Positions 45,663 through 54,458 of a DNA stretch of 64,000 nucleotides are shown one piece after another. Both the position numbers and the translations under genes were made by a program. Location: contig JAKLJX010000017.1 in assembly GCA_023150945.1 (NCBI GenBank), forward strand, positions 62,001-126,000, written 5' to 3'. Under the pieces are notes generated by a model. The model made no database searches. It worked only from the letters and a program-made list of their open reading frames with translations, and was not told the DNA's origin. Positions within the stretch are counted from its first letter, which is position 1; each line of letters starts with the position of its first letter. The stretch comes from a bacterium. GTDB taxonomy: Bacteria; Zhuqueibacterota; Zhuqueibacteria; Zhuqueibacterales; Zhuqueibacteraceae.

Positions 45663-47012
45663 ATGGCCCACACCAAAGATCTTATCCCGGCCTCCAAAAT
45701 CCCCTGCTGCCCTGACCTGGAAACCGAACCGGTATGCGATGTGATGCGCTTTGCCTACCGCCTCACGCGCAACACGGAGGTCATCATCAACGACCGCCGG
45801 CTGATCGTGCCGGTGGAAGTGACTTTGCGCGCCCGCTTCGAGCGCTGCGACGGTCCGCTGGCGCTCGGCGACCTGGCTTATTCCACCACGCTGCTGCCCG
45901 GCGAGAAGGTGAAGCTGTTTTCGCAGGATCGCCGCACGCGTTTCAGTTTCGACAGCGAGAGCAAGCTGAGCTATCGCCACACCCAGATGTCGGAATCGCG
46001 CGTCTACATGAACATGGTGGCGCAGTCGATGAACGACGTCAGCGTCAACCAGAATGCCACCGACACGCATCAATCGCAGAGCGCCTTTGAAGGCCATGCC
46101 GACGCCGGTTTGACTTCGCTGTGGGGCGGCGAGGCGAATGCCAGCGGCTCCTACAATTCCAGCTCGATCAACACCTTTGCGCATGAGCTCAGGAGCCACG
46201 CCCAGGCCTCGCATTCCCGCTCGGAACTGGCCACGCGCGCCGCCAGCTCGGTCTCGATCGGTGAAGTCTCCAATCGTACCCACAGTGAGGGCGAAACGCA
46301 GGATCATTTTGAATCGGCCTCGCGGGAGTTTTCCAACCCCAACCGCTGCCGCGCCATCACCTTTCTGTTTTACCAGATCAACAAAATTCAGACGGTGAAG
46401 TTCGAGATCGAGGCCATCACCCGCCGCGTCATCGATCCGGTGGACAATAGCCGCGTCAGCCCCAACCTGCCCATCCCGCGCACCGGCGTCACCGCCCTGC
46501 CTGAAAGCGTGCGGGCCACCGACGGCAAACGGCTGGAGCTCGAGAACGCGGCGCGTGCCAGCGTGGTGGCCGAGCGCAACTTTGCCTTCGAGTTTCGCGG
46601 CCAGCGCACCGCCGGTTTTGCGACGCGGGCCGCGGTGTTCGGCGCAAACCTGCCGCTGGAAGAGCCTTTCGCTCCGGAAGTCCGCGCGCTGGCGTTGCAA
46701 CAAGTCGATCAGGAATTAGTGCAAGAAGGCTTGTTGGACAAAGTAGGCGGTGACATTGCGCCGGAAGCCAAGCTCCAGCTTTCCTTCGAATCGCGCTCTT
46801 CGCTGCCGACCCCCGGCGTGATCGTCAAAGGCTGTTTGGATGAATGCGATATCTGCGAGCCGGCGGTCGATCGTGAGATTCAACTCGCGATCGAGCGCAA
46901 ACGCCTGGAGAACGAGCTGCTCAAGAAGCAGATCGAGCTGCTGGAGAAATCGCGGGAATATCGCTGCTGCCCGGCAGGCGAGAAGGAAGAGCCGGAAGCC
47001 GGTGATGAATAA
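45663..47012 (+). CDS. unknown 449-aa soluble protein with Cys-rich, coiled-coil C-terminus
   Basis: I do not recognise the family. The start at 45663 has a strong GAAGGAG six bases upstream. There is no signal peptide or membrane helix. The N-terminal part (about 1-100) begins with a Cys pair (PCCPDLETEPVCD) and has a beta-rich stretch, ALGDLAYSTTLLPGEKVKLF. The middle (about 105-225) is rich in Ser, His, Asn and Gln (SESRVYMNMVAQSMNDVSVNQ, AHELRSHAQASHSRSELA). CDECDIC-like cysteines (GCLDECDICEP) lie near residue 394, followed by a Glu/Lys/Leu coiled coil (AIERKRLENELLKKQIELLEK) and a final RCCPAG. A standalone transcript with its own terminator. Confidence 0.75.
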   Translation: MAHTKDLIPASKIPCCPDLETEPVCDVMRFAYRLTRNTEVIINDRRLIVPVEVTLRARFERCDGPLALGDLAYSTTLLPGEKVKLFSQDRRTRFSFDSESKLSYRHTQMSESRVYMNMVAQSMNDVSVNQNATDTHQSQSAFEGHADAGLTSLWGGEANASGSYNSSSINTFAHELRSHAQASHSRSELATRAASSVSIGEVSNRTHSEGETQDHFESASREFSNPNRCRAITFLFYQINKIQTVKFEIEAITRRVIDPVDNSRVSPNLPIPRTGVTALPESVRATDGKRLELENAARASVVAERNFAFEFRGQRTAGFATRAAVFGANLPLEEPFAPEVRALALQQVDQELVQEGLLDKVGGDIAPEAKLQLSFESRSSLPTPGVIVKGCLDECDICEPAVDREIQLAIERKRLENELLKKQIELLEKSREYRCCPAGEKEEPEAGDE

Positions 47013-47091
47013 ACCGGCGGCCGTGCCCTCTGGATAGGTTTCCCACCTGCGCTTCGTGTTGCAGCCGGTCGCTCAACCCGCTGTTGAAGTC

Positions 47092-47135
47092 AAAAGGCTC
47101 GTTGCCCGGAATGTTCCAGGCCGCGAGCCTTTTTT
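47092..47135 (+). terminator. intrinsic terminator for the 449-aa protein gene
   Basis: AAAAGGCTCG (47092-47101) pairs with CGAGCCTTTTTT (47124-47135), with inner GGAATGTTCC dyad in the loop. The T-run is on the plus strand; the A-run at the left would also serve the convergent phosphatase gene. Confidence 0.75.
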
Positions 47136-47192
47136 GGTGGGAGTTGGTGCCAGAGAGATTTCGTTGCACACCGTTCGGCCGGCTTTTTCGTT

Positions 47193-48728
47193 TTACGGCA
47201 GCACCAACACCTTGGCGGAATGCACGCGATTGCCTGCTTGCACGCGATAGAAGTAAACGCCCCGGGCCGCGACTCGGCCGGTTTCATCCCGGCCTTTCCA
47301 GCGCAGTTCATGCTCGCCCGCCGCGTGGATCTCGCCGTTGCTCAGGCGCGCCAGCTCCCGGCCGAGCATGTCGTAAATCGCGGCATGCACTGGCGCAGGG
47401 CTGGTGATGCTGAAGCGGAGGTGCAGTCCCGCTCCCGGCGCGCTGGCGTGAAACGGATTGGGATAGTGCATCGCAAACTGGCCGGGCGTGATCGCCTCAT
47501 CCGGGACCTGCACCAGCGTGGGCCGGCCGCTGCCGCTCTTGATCATGGTGAAACGATCCTTTCTTTCCCCTTTGTCGTTCATCCATTCGCCGATCAAGGT
47601 ATCGCCGTTGATGTAGATGCTCTCGAAGCCGGTGACGTCGCCGAGTTGAAAGCCCATCAACGGGTGCGGATCGACACTGCCGGTTTTGCCGCCGGCGCCG
47701 GACACGACGTAGATTGTCCCGGGCTTGAAACCGTCCTTGGGATAGCTGTTCAGGTCCTTGTTCACGATGCGATTGTTGTTGAGCAGAAATGAGCGCTCGG
47801 CCACATGGGAATGGCCGCACAAAACCAAATCGACGCCGTGCTCGTCCATGATCGGCACAAAGTATTTCTGAATGTCCTCATCGTCGCCGTGGGTGCCGGC
47901 GCTGTAGGGCGGCTTGTGCCACATGGCGATGAGCCACTGCTGGCCGCGATTCTTGGCGTCGGCGAGATCTTTCTTCACCCAATCCAATTGCTGCTGCAGA
48001 TCGTTGCCGGAGAAATGCAGCTCATCGTCCAGCGAGACGATGTGGGCGTTGGCGTAGTCGAACGAGTAGTAGTTTTCGATTTTTCTCGGATTGTTGGCCG
48101 GCGTTTCGAAGAATTCAAAATAGGCGGCGCCGCCGTTGGATTTGATGTCGTGATTGCCCAGCGTCGGCCACCAGGCGCTGTGGCGGATGAGGTCTTGATA
48201 AACCGGAAAGTAGTCGCTCAGATATTTGTCGCGCGAACCGCTGCTGTAGATGATGTCGCCCAACAACAGCGCGAATTGATGGCGGCGATCCTGTTTGATC
48301 AACTGCGCGGCAGTGGCCATTTGCGTGTCCGAGCCGTCGCCGAAATCGCCGAAGGCAAAAAAGCGGAAGGGCACGCGCGCGCCCGGCTTGGGATGCGTGC
48401 GGAAGAAATAAAGCTCACCGGTGACATGTACCGCGTTGCCGGAGCCGACTTCATAGAAGTATTTGGTGTTGGGATTGAGATTCGTGATCTCGACGCGATG
48501 GCGCGTGCCGCTGGGCGTCGGCAAGGTGTTGAGCCATTGCCCCATTTCCCGGCCATAGCGCAGAAAGCCCGATTGACTGCTGCTGGTGTACCATATCACC
48601 ACGGCTTTGTTGGTCGCGGTGTTCTGCACATAAGGCTGGATACTGAATTGCGCGTGCCCGTTTTGGAAGGCCACGAACAACAGCAGGAAGAACATCGCTG
48701 CAGCCGAACGCAGTAAACGCAGGTGCAT
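47193..48728 (-). CDS. secreted purple-acid-phosphatase-like metallophosphoesterase with type A sorting domain
   Basis: 511-aa exported enzyme. A signal peptide is followed by an FN3-like N-terminal domain (about residues 27-112) typical of purple acid phosphatases. The metallophosphoesterase core (about 120-375) has the metal-binding motifs GDFGDGSD, GDIIYSSG, GNHDIKS, WHKPPYSAG and CGHSHVAER. Residues about 425-511 (HYPNPFHASAPGAG...ARGVYFYRVQAG) are a FlgD-like sorting domain. It probably releases phosphate from organic esters outside the cell and is exported through a T9SS-like route. Confidence 0.88.
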   Translation of the reverse strand: MHLRLLRSAAAMFFLLLFVAFQNGHAQFSIQPYVQNTATNKAVVIWYTSSSQSGFLRYGREMGQWLNTLPTPSGTRHRVEITNLNPNTKYFYEVGSGNAVHVTGELYFFRTHPKPGARVPFRFFAFGDFGDGSDTQMATAAQLIKQDRRHQFALLLGDIIYSSGSRDKYLSDYFPVYQDLIRHSAWWPTLGNHDIKSNGGAAYFEFFETPANNPRKIENYYSFDYANAHIVSLDDELHFSGNDLQQQLDWVKKDLADAKNRGQQWLIAMWHKPPYSAGTHGDDEDIQKYFVPIMDEHGVDLVLCGHSHVAERSFLLNNNRIVNKDLNSYPKDGFKPGTIYVVSGAGGKTGSVDPHPLMGFQLGDVTGFESIYINGDTLIGEWMNDKGERKDRFTMIKSGSGRPTLVQVPDEAITPGQFAMHYPNPFHASAPGAGLHLRFSITSPAPVHAAIYDMLGRELARLSNGEIHAAGEHELRWKGRDETGRVAARGVYFYRVQAGNRVHSAKVLVLP

Positions 48729-49212
48729 ATTGAAGTCCTTTCAATAAGGTGGAAGCGAGGTGTTGTCCAATCCTTGTAGCACAAAAGTGATTGCGAATTC
48801 TCAGCAGGGAAGCGCCCACGAATGGAAACAAATCAGCAGACGAAAAGGACTTTTGTCGGTTGGGTTGTTTCGATCCGCGGGAGAAAGCCCTTGCTCATTG
48901 GTACAATGAATTCACACTGCAGAGACCTTGCGCAGCCGCCAGGTTGCAAACGAATCAAGCCGCAAAGACTGCGCGGTCGCGCGGGTACGAATTACGTTTC
49001 CGGCGGCAATTACATTCGTGGCAGAGCCGCGGCGCCGGCTGCCGGCGCAAATCACTGCAAATTGAATGGATCAGATGGCGCGCACTTGCGCCGCCGGCAA
49101 TTTATGCAAGGCGTATGCCGCCGCCGGCTTGCGTGTGATGAGTTTTGCGGTGCGGTCAACTGCTGCAACCGGGAGGGAGAGACTTACAGAATTCTGTCCG
49201 GTGACGGCGGGG
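48729..49212. other. intergenic region with an R2 repeat
   Basis: 484 bases upstream of the phosphatase (minus strand) and downstream of the transferase gene. The left part holds an R2 copy; the rest is GC-rich with no supported gene or clear promoter. Confidence 0.4.
48822..48871 (+). repeat. dispersed repeat family R2, copy 3
   Basis: ATGGAAACAAATCAGCAG and GTCGGTTGGGTTGTTTC arms about 17 bases apart. Downstream it resembles the 15726 copy as far as about 48926 (AATTCACACTGCAGAGAC). Confidence 0.65.
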
Positions 49213-50010
49213 TTATTCGAGGTGAAACAGCGAGCGCTCGACTGCGCGGCCGAGGTCGCCGTCGTAGAAACGGTGCAAATAATCTTCGCTTTCGAAGAGA
49301 TGCTGCGTTTGCGGTTGCTGGCTGCGGCTGATCAGATATTTCAGCTCGTCGAGGTCGCGCGACCAGCCGGCACCAGTGAAGAATTCGGCGCCGCTGAATT
49401 GCGTCTTGTAGAGCGCATTGCGCGAATAGCAGCTTCCCAAATAAAGATGCTGGAGGTTTTGTTCGGCAAAGTGCATCACTGCAGTGGTCATCATGTAGAT
49501 GCCGAGGTTGCGGCGATAATAGTTGAGATCATAGAAGGCGTAATAGTACTGCGCCAAGTACGGCGGTTCGAGAAAGAGCGTCACCAAGCCGATGTTGCGC
49601 TGCCCGGCAGGGTCGCGAAAGATCAGCAGGTGGGAGGTGATTTTCGAATTCATCAAATTGTCGAGGCGGGCGGCGGTCATCACCTCGGCGCCGAACTTGA
49701 TGTCGGCATAAGTCAGGCAGAAGTCCCGCCAGGCGGGCGTGAAGGTGAAGGCGCTGCGCGGCACCAGTTCGTGGGTGAGGCCTTCGCACTTGCGTACGAT
49801 CCGGCGGTTTTCCGAAGAGGGACTGAATTCGGGGAGGGCGATGCGCAAGCTGCGGCAGAGATAGTAGCGGTCCAGATTCTTGGAGGAGGGCAGGAAGCCG
49901 CGGCCAAAGAAATCGCGCGGCGTTTCGCCGGCCTCCGGAAAAGCCCAGATGGCATACGGAAAGATGTAATGCTGGTAATCGGGCGGCGTTTCGGAGAACA
50001 AGAGCTTCAT
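49213..50010 (-). CDS. aminoacyl-tRNA-protein transferase (Bpt/ATE-like)
   Basis: 265-aa member of the arginyl/leucyl-tRNA-protein transferase family, which attaches a destabilising amino acid to the N-terminus of a protein. The N-terminal part YLCRSLRIALPEFSPSSENRRIVRK matches the family's 'Cxx(V/L)R...F.PS..qRR..r' signature, but the usual second Cys is missing. The C-terminal GNAT-like half is clear: DLNYYRRNLGIYMMTTAVMHFAE, LYLGSCYSRNALYKTQFSGAEFF. The start at 50010 overlaps the stop of the upstream oligoendopeptidase gene (ATGA), so the two are coupled. Confidence 0.82.
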   Translation of the reverse strand: MKLLFSETPPDYQHYIFPYAIWAFPEAGETPRDFFGRGFLPSSKNLDRYYLCRSLRIALPEFSPSSENRRIVRKCEGLTHELVPRSAFTFTPAWRDFCLTYADIKFGAEVMTAARLDNLMNSKITSHLLIFRDPAGQRNIGLVTLFLEPPYLAQYYYAFYDLNYYRRNLGIYMMTTAVMHFAEQNLQHLYLGSCYSRNALYKTQFSGAEFFTGAGWSRDLDELKYLISRSQQPQTQHLFESEDYLHRFYDGDLGRAVERSLFHLE

Positions 50011-51833
50011 GACGAATGCGTGCCGGATGATTCCTTGAGCAGCGACTTCAAATCCGCAAGCATGGCCTGGATCACCGCAAAACCGCTTTCCCAAAACGCC
50101 GGCCGGCGGATATCGAAGCCCAACTGCGCCACCAACGCCTCCGGTTCCTGCGAGCCGCCGGCCTCCAGCAGCCGCAGATAGTGGGGAATGAAAGCGGCGC
50201 CTTCTTCTTCATAGCGGCGGAAGAGCGCCAGCACCAACAGCGCGCCGAAGGTGTAGGCGTAGCAGTAGAAGCGCGTGTGGATGAAATGCGGAATTGCCGA
50301 CCAGAACCATTTTTGCTCGGGCAGAAAAGCAACGGTGTCGCCGTACATCTCCTGCCGGCGATTCACCCACAACTCGCACAATTGCTCGGCGGACAGGCGT
50401 TCTTGCGCGCCGGCATGGTGGGCATCCAGCTCGAACAGGGTGTAGTAGTTTTGGGTGTGAATGGTGGCGAACAAATCTTCGAGCTTGCCGGTGAGAATTG
50501 CGAGGCGAAAGTCGCGATCGCTGACTTCCTGCAGCAGTTTTTTGGTCAACAGCATCTCGGCAAAGACCGACGCGGTTTCAGCAGCGACCAGCGGGGGATA
50601 ATAGTTGAACAGCGACTGGTGGCGCCGCGCCAGCAGGTTGTGCACGGCATGACCCAGCTCGTGTGCCAGGGTGTAGACGTTGTCGAGATCGTCGTTGTAG
50701 CTCAGCAAAATGTAGGGGTGATGCTGCGGAATCACGCCATGGCAATAAGCCCCGCCGCGCTTGTGCGGCCGGACTTCGGCGTCGATCCAGCGCCGCGTAA
50801 ACATCTCTTCCGCCAGTTGCGCAATTTCCGGCGAAAAGCGCTCGAATGCGCTGAGAATGAGACCCCGGCCCTCCTCGAACGAAACGCGCATGCGCTGCTT
50901 CACCACCGGCGCCACCAGATCGCAGCCGCGCGTCTTGGGCAACTCGAGCAGCCGGGCCTTGAGCGTGTAGTATTCCTGCGCGAGGGGATAATGCGCCGCG
51001 GTCACCGCCATCATGGTGTCCACGATTTCCGGCGCGAGGCGGTTGCGCAGATGCGCCGGCGCCATCGGGCTGGCGTAGCCGCGCATTTCGGTTTCGAGTG
51101 CATGATCCTTGATGAGGGCGTTGAAGACATTGCAGAAGATGATGGCGTTCTCGCCGTAGCGGCTGTCATAAGCGCGCTTGGTGCGTTCGCGCAGCCCGGC
51201 GTCGGGATGGCGCAGCAAATGGCGCATCTCTTCTGCGGTCAGCGTCTTCAGTTCGCCCTCGACTTCGAGCTGCCAGGTGAAGGAGGCGGTGTATTCCGTG
51301 AAGAAGTTCACCAGCGCCTGCTTGCCGGTGAGATCCTTCTTGTTGATGATCTGCTCTTCCTTTTCGGAGAGCATGTAGGGCTGAAACAGGCGCACGCCGG
51401 TGAGATAGTGCCGGTAGCCGGCCAGCGCCGGAGGCGCGAGCAACGCGGCAAAGGCCTGCTCCTCGAGCTGTTGCAGCTCAAGCTCGAAAAACAAGACTTG
51501 GTTCTGCACATTTGCCTGCAGTTCCTGGCACTTGGCGTACAGCGCTTTGCCGGCGTCGTTGGCCGTGTCGGCGGAAAAGGCAAGATAGGCATAGGCTTCC
51601 GCCCGCAGCATCATGGCTTGAATCTCTTCCAGTTCGACGAGCGCGGCATGCAGCGCCGGTGCGGCGAGGCTACCGGCCGCAATCTTGCCGTAGTAGTTTT
51701 GATGAAAATCTCCGGCGCGCGCAAGTGCAAGCCGGAGCGTCTCGGCGAGGCGGGGATCATCGACGCCGGTGTAGAGATCCGAAAGATCCCAGCGGATGCC
51801 GGCGGCTTGCAGAGGAGAGGAAGTTGAGTTCAT
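50007..51833 (-). CDS. pepF: oligoendopeptidase F (M3 family)
   Basis: 608-aa cytosolic zinc peptidase that cleaves short peptides. The active site is HELGH in LAHELGHAVHNLLARRHQS, and the third ligand is in ETASVFAEMLL about 30 residues on. The N-terminal helical M3 half starts AGIRWDLSDLYTGVDDPRL. The ATG at 51833 has an AGGA eight bases upstream; an in-frame start at 51926 would add 31 basic residues. Translationally coupled to the aminoacyl-tRNA-protein transferase. Confidence 0.92.
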   Translation of the reverse strand: MNSTSSPLQAAGIRWDLSDLYTGVDDPRLAETLRLALARAGDFHQNYYGKIAAGSLAAPALHAALVELEEIQAMMLRAEAYAYLAFSADTANDAGKALYAKCQELQANVQNQVLFFELELQQLEEQAFAALLAPPALAGYRHYLTGVRLFQPYMLSEKEEQIINKKDLTGKQALVNFFTEYTASFTWQLEVEGELKTLTAEEMRHLLRHPDAGLRERTKRAYDSRYGENAIIFCNVFNALIKDHALETEMRGYASPMAPAHLRNRLAPEIVDTMMAVTAAHYPLAQEYYTLKARLLELPKTRGCDLVAPVVKQRMRVSFEEGRGLILSAFERFSPEIAQLAEEMFTRRWIDAEVRPHKRGGAYCHGVIPQHHPYILLSYNDDLDNVYTLAHELGHAVHNLLARRHQSLFNYYPPLVAAETASVFAEMLLTKKLLQEVSDRDFRLAILTGKLEDLFATIHTQNYYTLFELDAHHAGAQERLSAEQLCELWVNRRQEMYGDTVAFLPEQKWFWSAIPHFIHTRFYCYAYTFGALLVLALFRRYEEEGAAFIPHYLRLLEAGGSQEPEALVAQLGFDIRRPAFWESGFAVIQAMLADLKSLLKESSGTHSS

Positions 51834-51876
51834 GCGTTCCTGCATTCGAAGGTGAGCGGCGGCCCTGCGGCCGCGG

Positions 51877-52362
51877 CTATTTCTGTCCCTGTTGGATGAT
51901 CGCCACGATTTGTCTGGCGAGGGCATTGGGAATCGGTATGGACAGATTGTATTGCGCGATTTTCCATTCGCCCGCGATCTTCACCAGCACACCACTGCCG
52001 CGGCAGAGGCCGTAGCTGGTGTTGTGCAGCAATTCATCGAACCACGCCGTTTGCTGATCCGGGGCGAGTTGAATGTGGCGTGACTGCACGGTGTAGGTCC
52101 AGCCCCGGCCTTTTTCAAAATAAGGCAGGGCGAAGGCTTTGAATTCCGCCAGCGTCCAGCGTTCGCCGGGATCGGTGCCGAGGAAGACCGCGGATGGCGC
52201 AAAGTGGCTGAAATAGCGAGCGGCGTCCGCCTGAGCGGCGGCAGTGTGAAAGCCGTCCAGCACGCCGGACACGCGGCTGCTGTCGCTCGCGGCGGCGCTG
52301 GAGGGCGTGCCGAGCAGGAGCAAGAACAACATCGTCATCGGCACAGCGTTTCGCAGTTGCAT
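51877..52362 (-). CDS. exported NTF2/SnoaL-like protein (DUF4440 type)
   Basis: 161-aa protein with a signal peptide (MTMLFLLLLGTPSSAAAS). The remainder is a cystatin-like NTF2 fold: VLDGFHTAAAQADAARYFSHFAPSAVFLGTDPGERWTLAEFKAFALPYF and QQTAWFDELLHNTSYGLCRGSGVLVKIAGEWKIAQYNL. Family members often sit beside hydrolases and have no settled activity. The start at 52362 gives a clean signal; an upstream start at 52455 would overlap the serine hydrolase gene. It lies 43 bases before the pepF start. Confidence 0.82.
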   Translation of the reverse strand: MQLRNAVPMTMLFLLLLGTPSSAAASDSSRVSGVLDGFHTAAAQADAARYFSHFAPSAVFLGTDPGERWTLAEFKAFALPYFEKGRGWTYTVQSRHIQLAPDQQTAWFDELLHNTSYGLCRGSGVLVKIAGEWKIAQYNLSIPIPNALARQIVAIIQQGQK

Positions 52363-52441
52363 GAGATGGATTTCCGTTTTGTTTCCTTCAACTAGAATGC
52401 CGTGAAAAGGCAGGCACGAAACCCTTCGGAGTTGCCCTCCG

Positions 52442-53644
52442 CTAGTTGAGATCATGCTCCTCGAACTGTTCCTGCCCGCCGTGCTGGCCCCGATTCAAGC
52501 CGAGATACATGTCGAGAAATGCCGGCATCAGGCCGTTGCTTTCGCTGCAATTCAACAACAACGCCATGCCGACGTTGTGTTCCGGCAGCAGCGCGAGTTG
52601 GGCAACGTAACCGCGCAAGCCGCCGCTGTGAAAGACCAGGGTGTTGCCGGCGTAATCGAAAATGCGCCAGCCCAGGCCGTAATGCGCGGAGCGAATGTGG
52701 CCGTTCCAATGCGGCCGGCGGCGTTCCCGTGGTGTGCGCACCAGCGGCTTGGTCACCTGCTGGACCACCTCGGGCGACAGAACTTCCGGCCGTGCGCCGA
52801 GCAGCGCGCTCATCCATTTTGCCAGATCGGTGATGCTGGCGTTGACGCCGGCCGCGGCGGGCACGGAGTAATACGTGGGCTTGACCTCCACCACCCGCCA
52901 GCCGCTGTGGCGCCGCACGTGCGGCGAAGCATGATTGCGGCTGGCGAGCAGCTCCTCGCGGCTGGTCGAGGCGTCATACATCTCCAGCGGCACGAGCAGC
53001 CGCGTGAGCAGCAGGTGTTCATACGTGTAGCCGGTGGCCTGGCGCAGCACTTCGCCGATCAAGCCATACATCACGTTTTGATAGCCGTAGCAATCGCCCA
53101 CCCGGCAACTGGTGCGGACTTCTTTGAGGCGGGCGATGATGCTTTCGATCGGCACCTGGGCCTCGATGAGATTGTCGTAAGTGTGCGGCGGCAAGCCGGT
53201 GGTGTGATTCAGCAGATGCGTGACGGTCAGCGCGCGTGAGTTGTGGTCGTCGCGCAGGGAGAAGCGCGGCAGATACTTGATCACGGGATCTTCCCAGCGC
53301 AGCTTGCCTTCCTCGACGAACAGCGCGGTGAGAATGGCAGCAAACCCTTTCGATACCGAGGCAATGCGGAAGACGGTGTGCGGATCGATCTTTTCCGGCC
53401 GGCCGAACTCGCGCACGCCGAAACTCTTCAAGTAAACCAGATTGCCGCCTTTGACGATGGCAATGGCCGCCCCCGGAATCCCGGCCTCCTGCAAAGTCTT
53501 CGCCACATATTCATCATATTGGCGGATGATGCGCTGCATCTCCGCAGTACTGTCCGCGCCCGGCAGAGCGGAGGCCGGCGCGAGCAAAACCAGCAAATGT
53601 GTCAGCATGCTCCCCAAAAAACAAACGGCAGTTCTCCTGTTCAT
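52442..53644 (-). CDS. exported serine hydrolase, class C beta-lactamase fold
   Basis: 400-aa protein with a signal peptide (LTHLLVLLAPASA). It carries the beta-lactamase/transpeptidase-like motifs: SVSKG with nucleophile Ser, the YxN pattern in CYGYQNVMYGLIGEVL, and the third-motif HSGG in VFHSGGLRGYVAQLALLPEHN. The conserved HLLNHTTGLP is present. It is an esterase, peptidase or amidase by fold, not necessarily an antibiotic-resistance enzyme. Located in the envelope. A 79-base gap separates it from the NTF2-like gene. Confidence 0.9.
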   Translation of the reverse strand: MNRRTAVCFLGSMLTHLLVLLAPASALPGADSTAEMQRIIRQYDEYVAKTLQEAGIPGAAIAIVKGGNLVYLKSFGVREFGRPEKIDPHTVFRIASVSKGFAAILTALFVEEGKLRWEDPVIKYLPRFSLRDDHNSRALTVTHLLNHTTGLPPHTYDNLIEAQVPIESIIARLKEVRTSCRVGDCYGYQNVMYGLIGEVLRQATGYTYEHLLLTRLLVPLEMYDASTSREELLASRNHASPHVRRHSGWRVVEVKPTYYSVPAAAGVNASITDLAKWMSALLGARPEVLSPEVVQQVTKPLVRTPRERRRPHWNGHIRSAHYGLGWRIFDYAGNTLVFHSGGLRGYVAQLALLPEHNVGMALLLNCSESNGLMPAFLDMYLGLNRGQHGGQEQFEEHDLN

Positions 53645-53869
53645 GCAACCTCGTGTCCTCGCATTGAATTCCGATCACTTGTTGGGAATGTCCGCGGCCT
53701 GCCGCGCCGCCTCCTGCGGGCGGGGCGAGACATGGACGGCGCAGCAGCCGGTGGCCGGCCGCCGGTTCAGGTGAAGAAAATTTTGGGGCGGCAATGTAGC
53801 CATTCGAGCGGTTTCATGCAAGCTCGAAAAAGCCCTTGCTTTCGCGGATGACAACGTCTATTTTGCGGC

Positions 53870-54427
53870 ATGGCGCACATGCATGAACCCAAGCCGGTTA
53901 AGCTGATTGTCGCAATGTTGTTCGCCCGGGAGGAGTTGCTGCCGGCGGTGCAGCATGAACTGGTGCAGGCCTTCGGCGAGATCGACTACCTCAGTCCGCG
54001 CTTTCCGTTTGACCTCACCGACTACTACCATGCCGAGATGGGTTCTCCTCTTTACCGTCTCTTCCTTTCGTTTGCGCATCTGGTTTCGCCGCAAGCGCTG
54101 GCCGGCGCCAAACAGCGCTGCCGCGCCCTCGAACAGGACTTTGCCCACGCCGGCAAACGCGCCGTGAATCTCGATCCGGGTTACTTGGATGCCGACAAGT
54201 TCGTGCTCGCGTCATTGAAATATCACGGCTACAAGATTTACCTCAGCGAGGGCGTCTGGGCCGATATGACCTTGCATTACGAGAAGGGTCATTTCACCGC
54301 CTTGCCGTGGAGCTTTCCCGACTTTCGCAGCGGCCGGTATGAGCCGGTGTTTCTGCGCCTGCGGGAAATTTACAAACAACAACTCCACGCCCGGGCCGCC
54401 GGCGGAGCTGTTGATGACCTCAAGTGA
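53870..54427 (+). CDS. DUF4416 family protein
   Basis: 185-aa cytosolic protein of the DUF4416 family; no function is known. Conserved sections: PVKLIVAMLFAREELL, FGEIDYLSPRFPFDLTDYYHAEMG, RAVNLDPGYLDADKFVLAS, YKIYLSEGVWADMTLHYEKG and LPWSFPDFRSG. An AUG three codons downstream (53879) is an alternative start. TTGCTT-N17-TATTTT at 53836-53864 could be a promoter so close that the message would be nearly leaderless. The MrfB gene begins 31 bases after the stop. Confidence 0.88.
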   Translation: MAHMHEPKPVKLIVAMLFAREELLPAVQHELVQAFGEIDYLSPRFPFDLTDYYHAEMGSPLYRLFLSFAHLVSPQALAGAKQRCRALEQDFAHAGKRAVNLDPGYLDADKFVLASLKYHGYKIYLSEGVWADMTLHYEKGHFTALPWSFPDFRSGRYEPVFLRLREIYKQQLHARAAGGAVDDLK

Positions 54428-54458
54428 TGGCACAAACTGCCTACCAGTCCAAATGACC

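Noticed and set aside
45184-45744. 187-codon open frame before the 449-aa protein gene
   Set aside because: It runs into the next gene out of frame, contains no domain and has no good ribosome-binding site.
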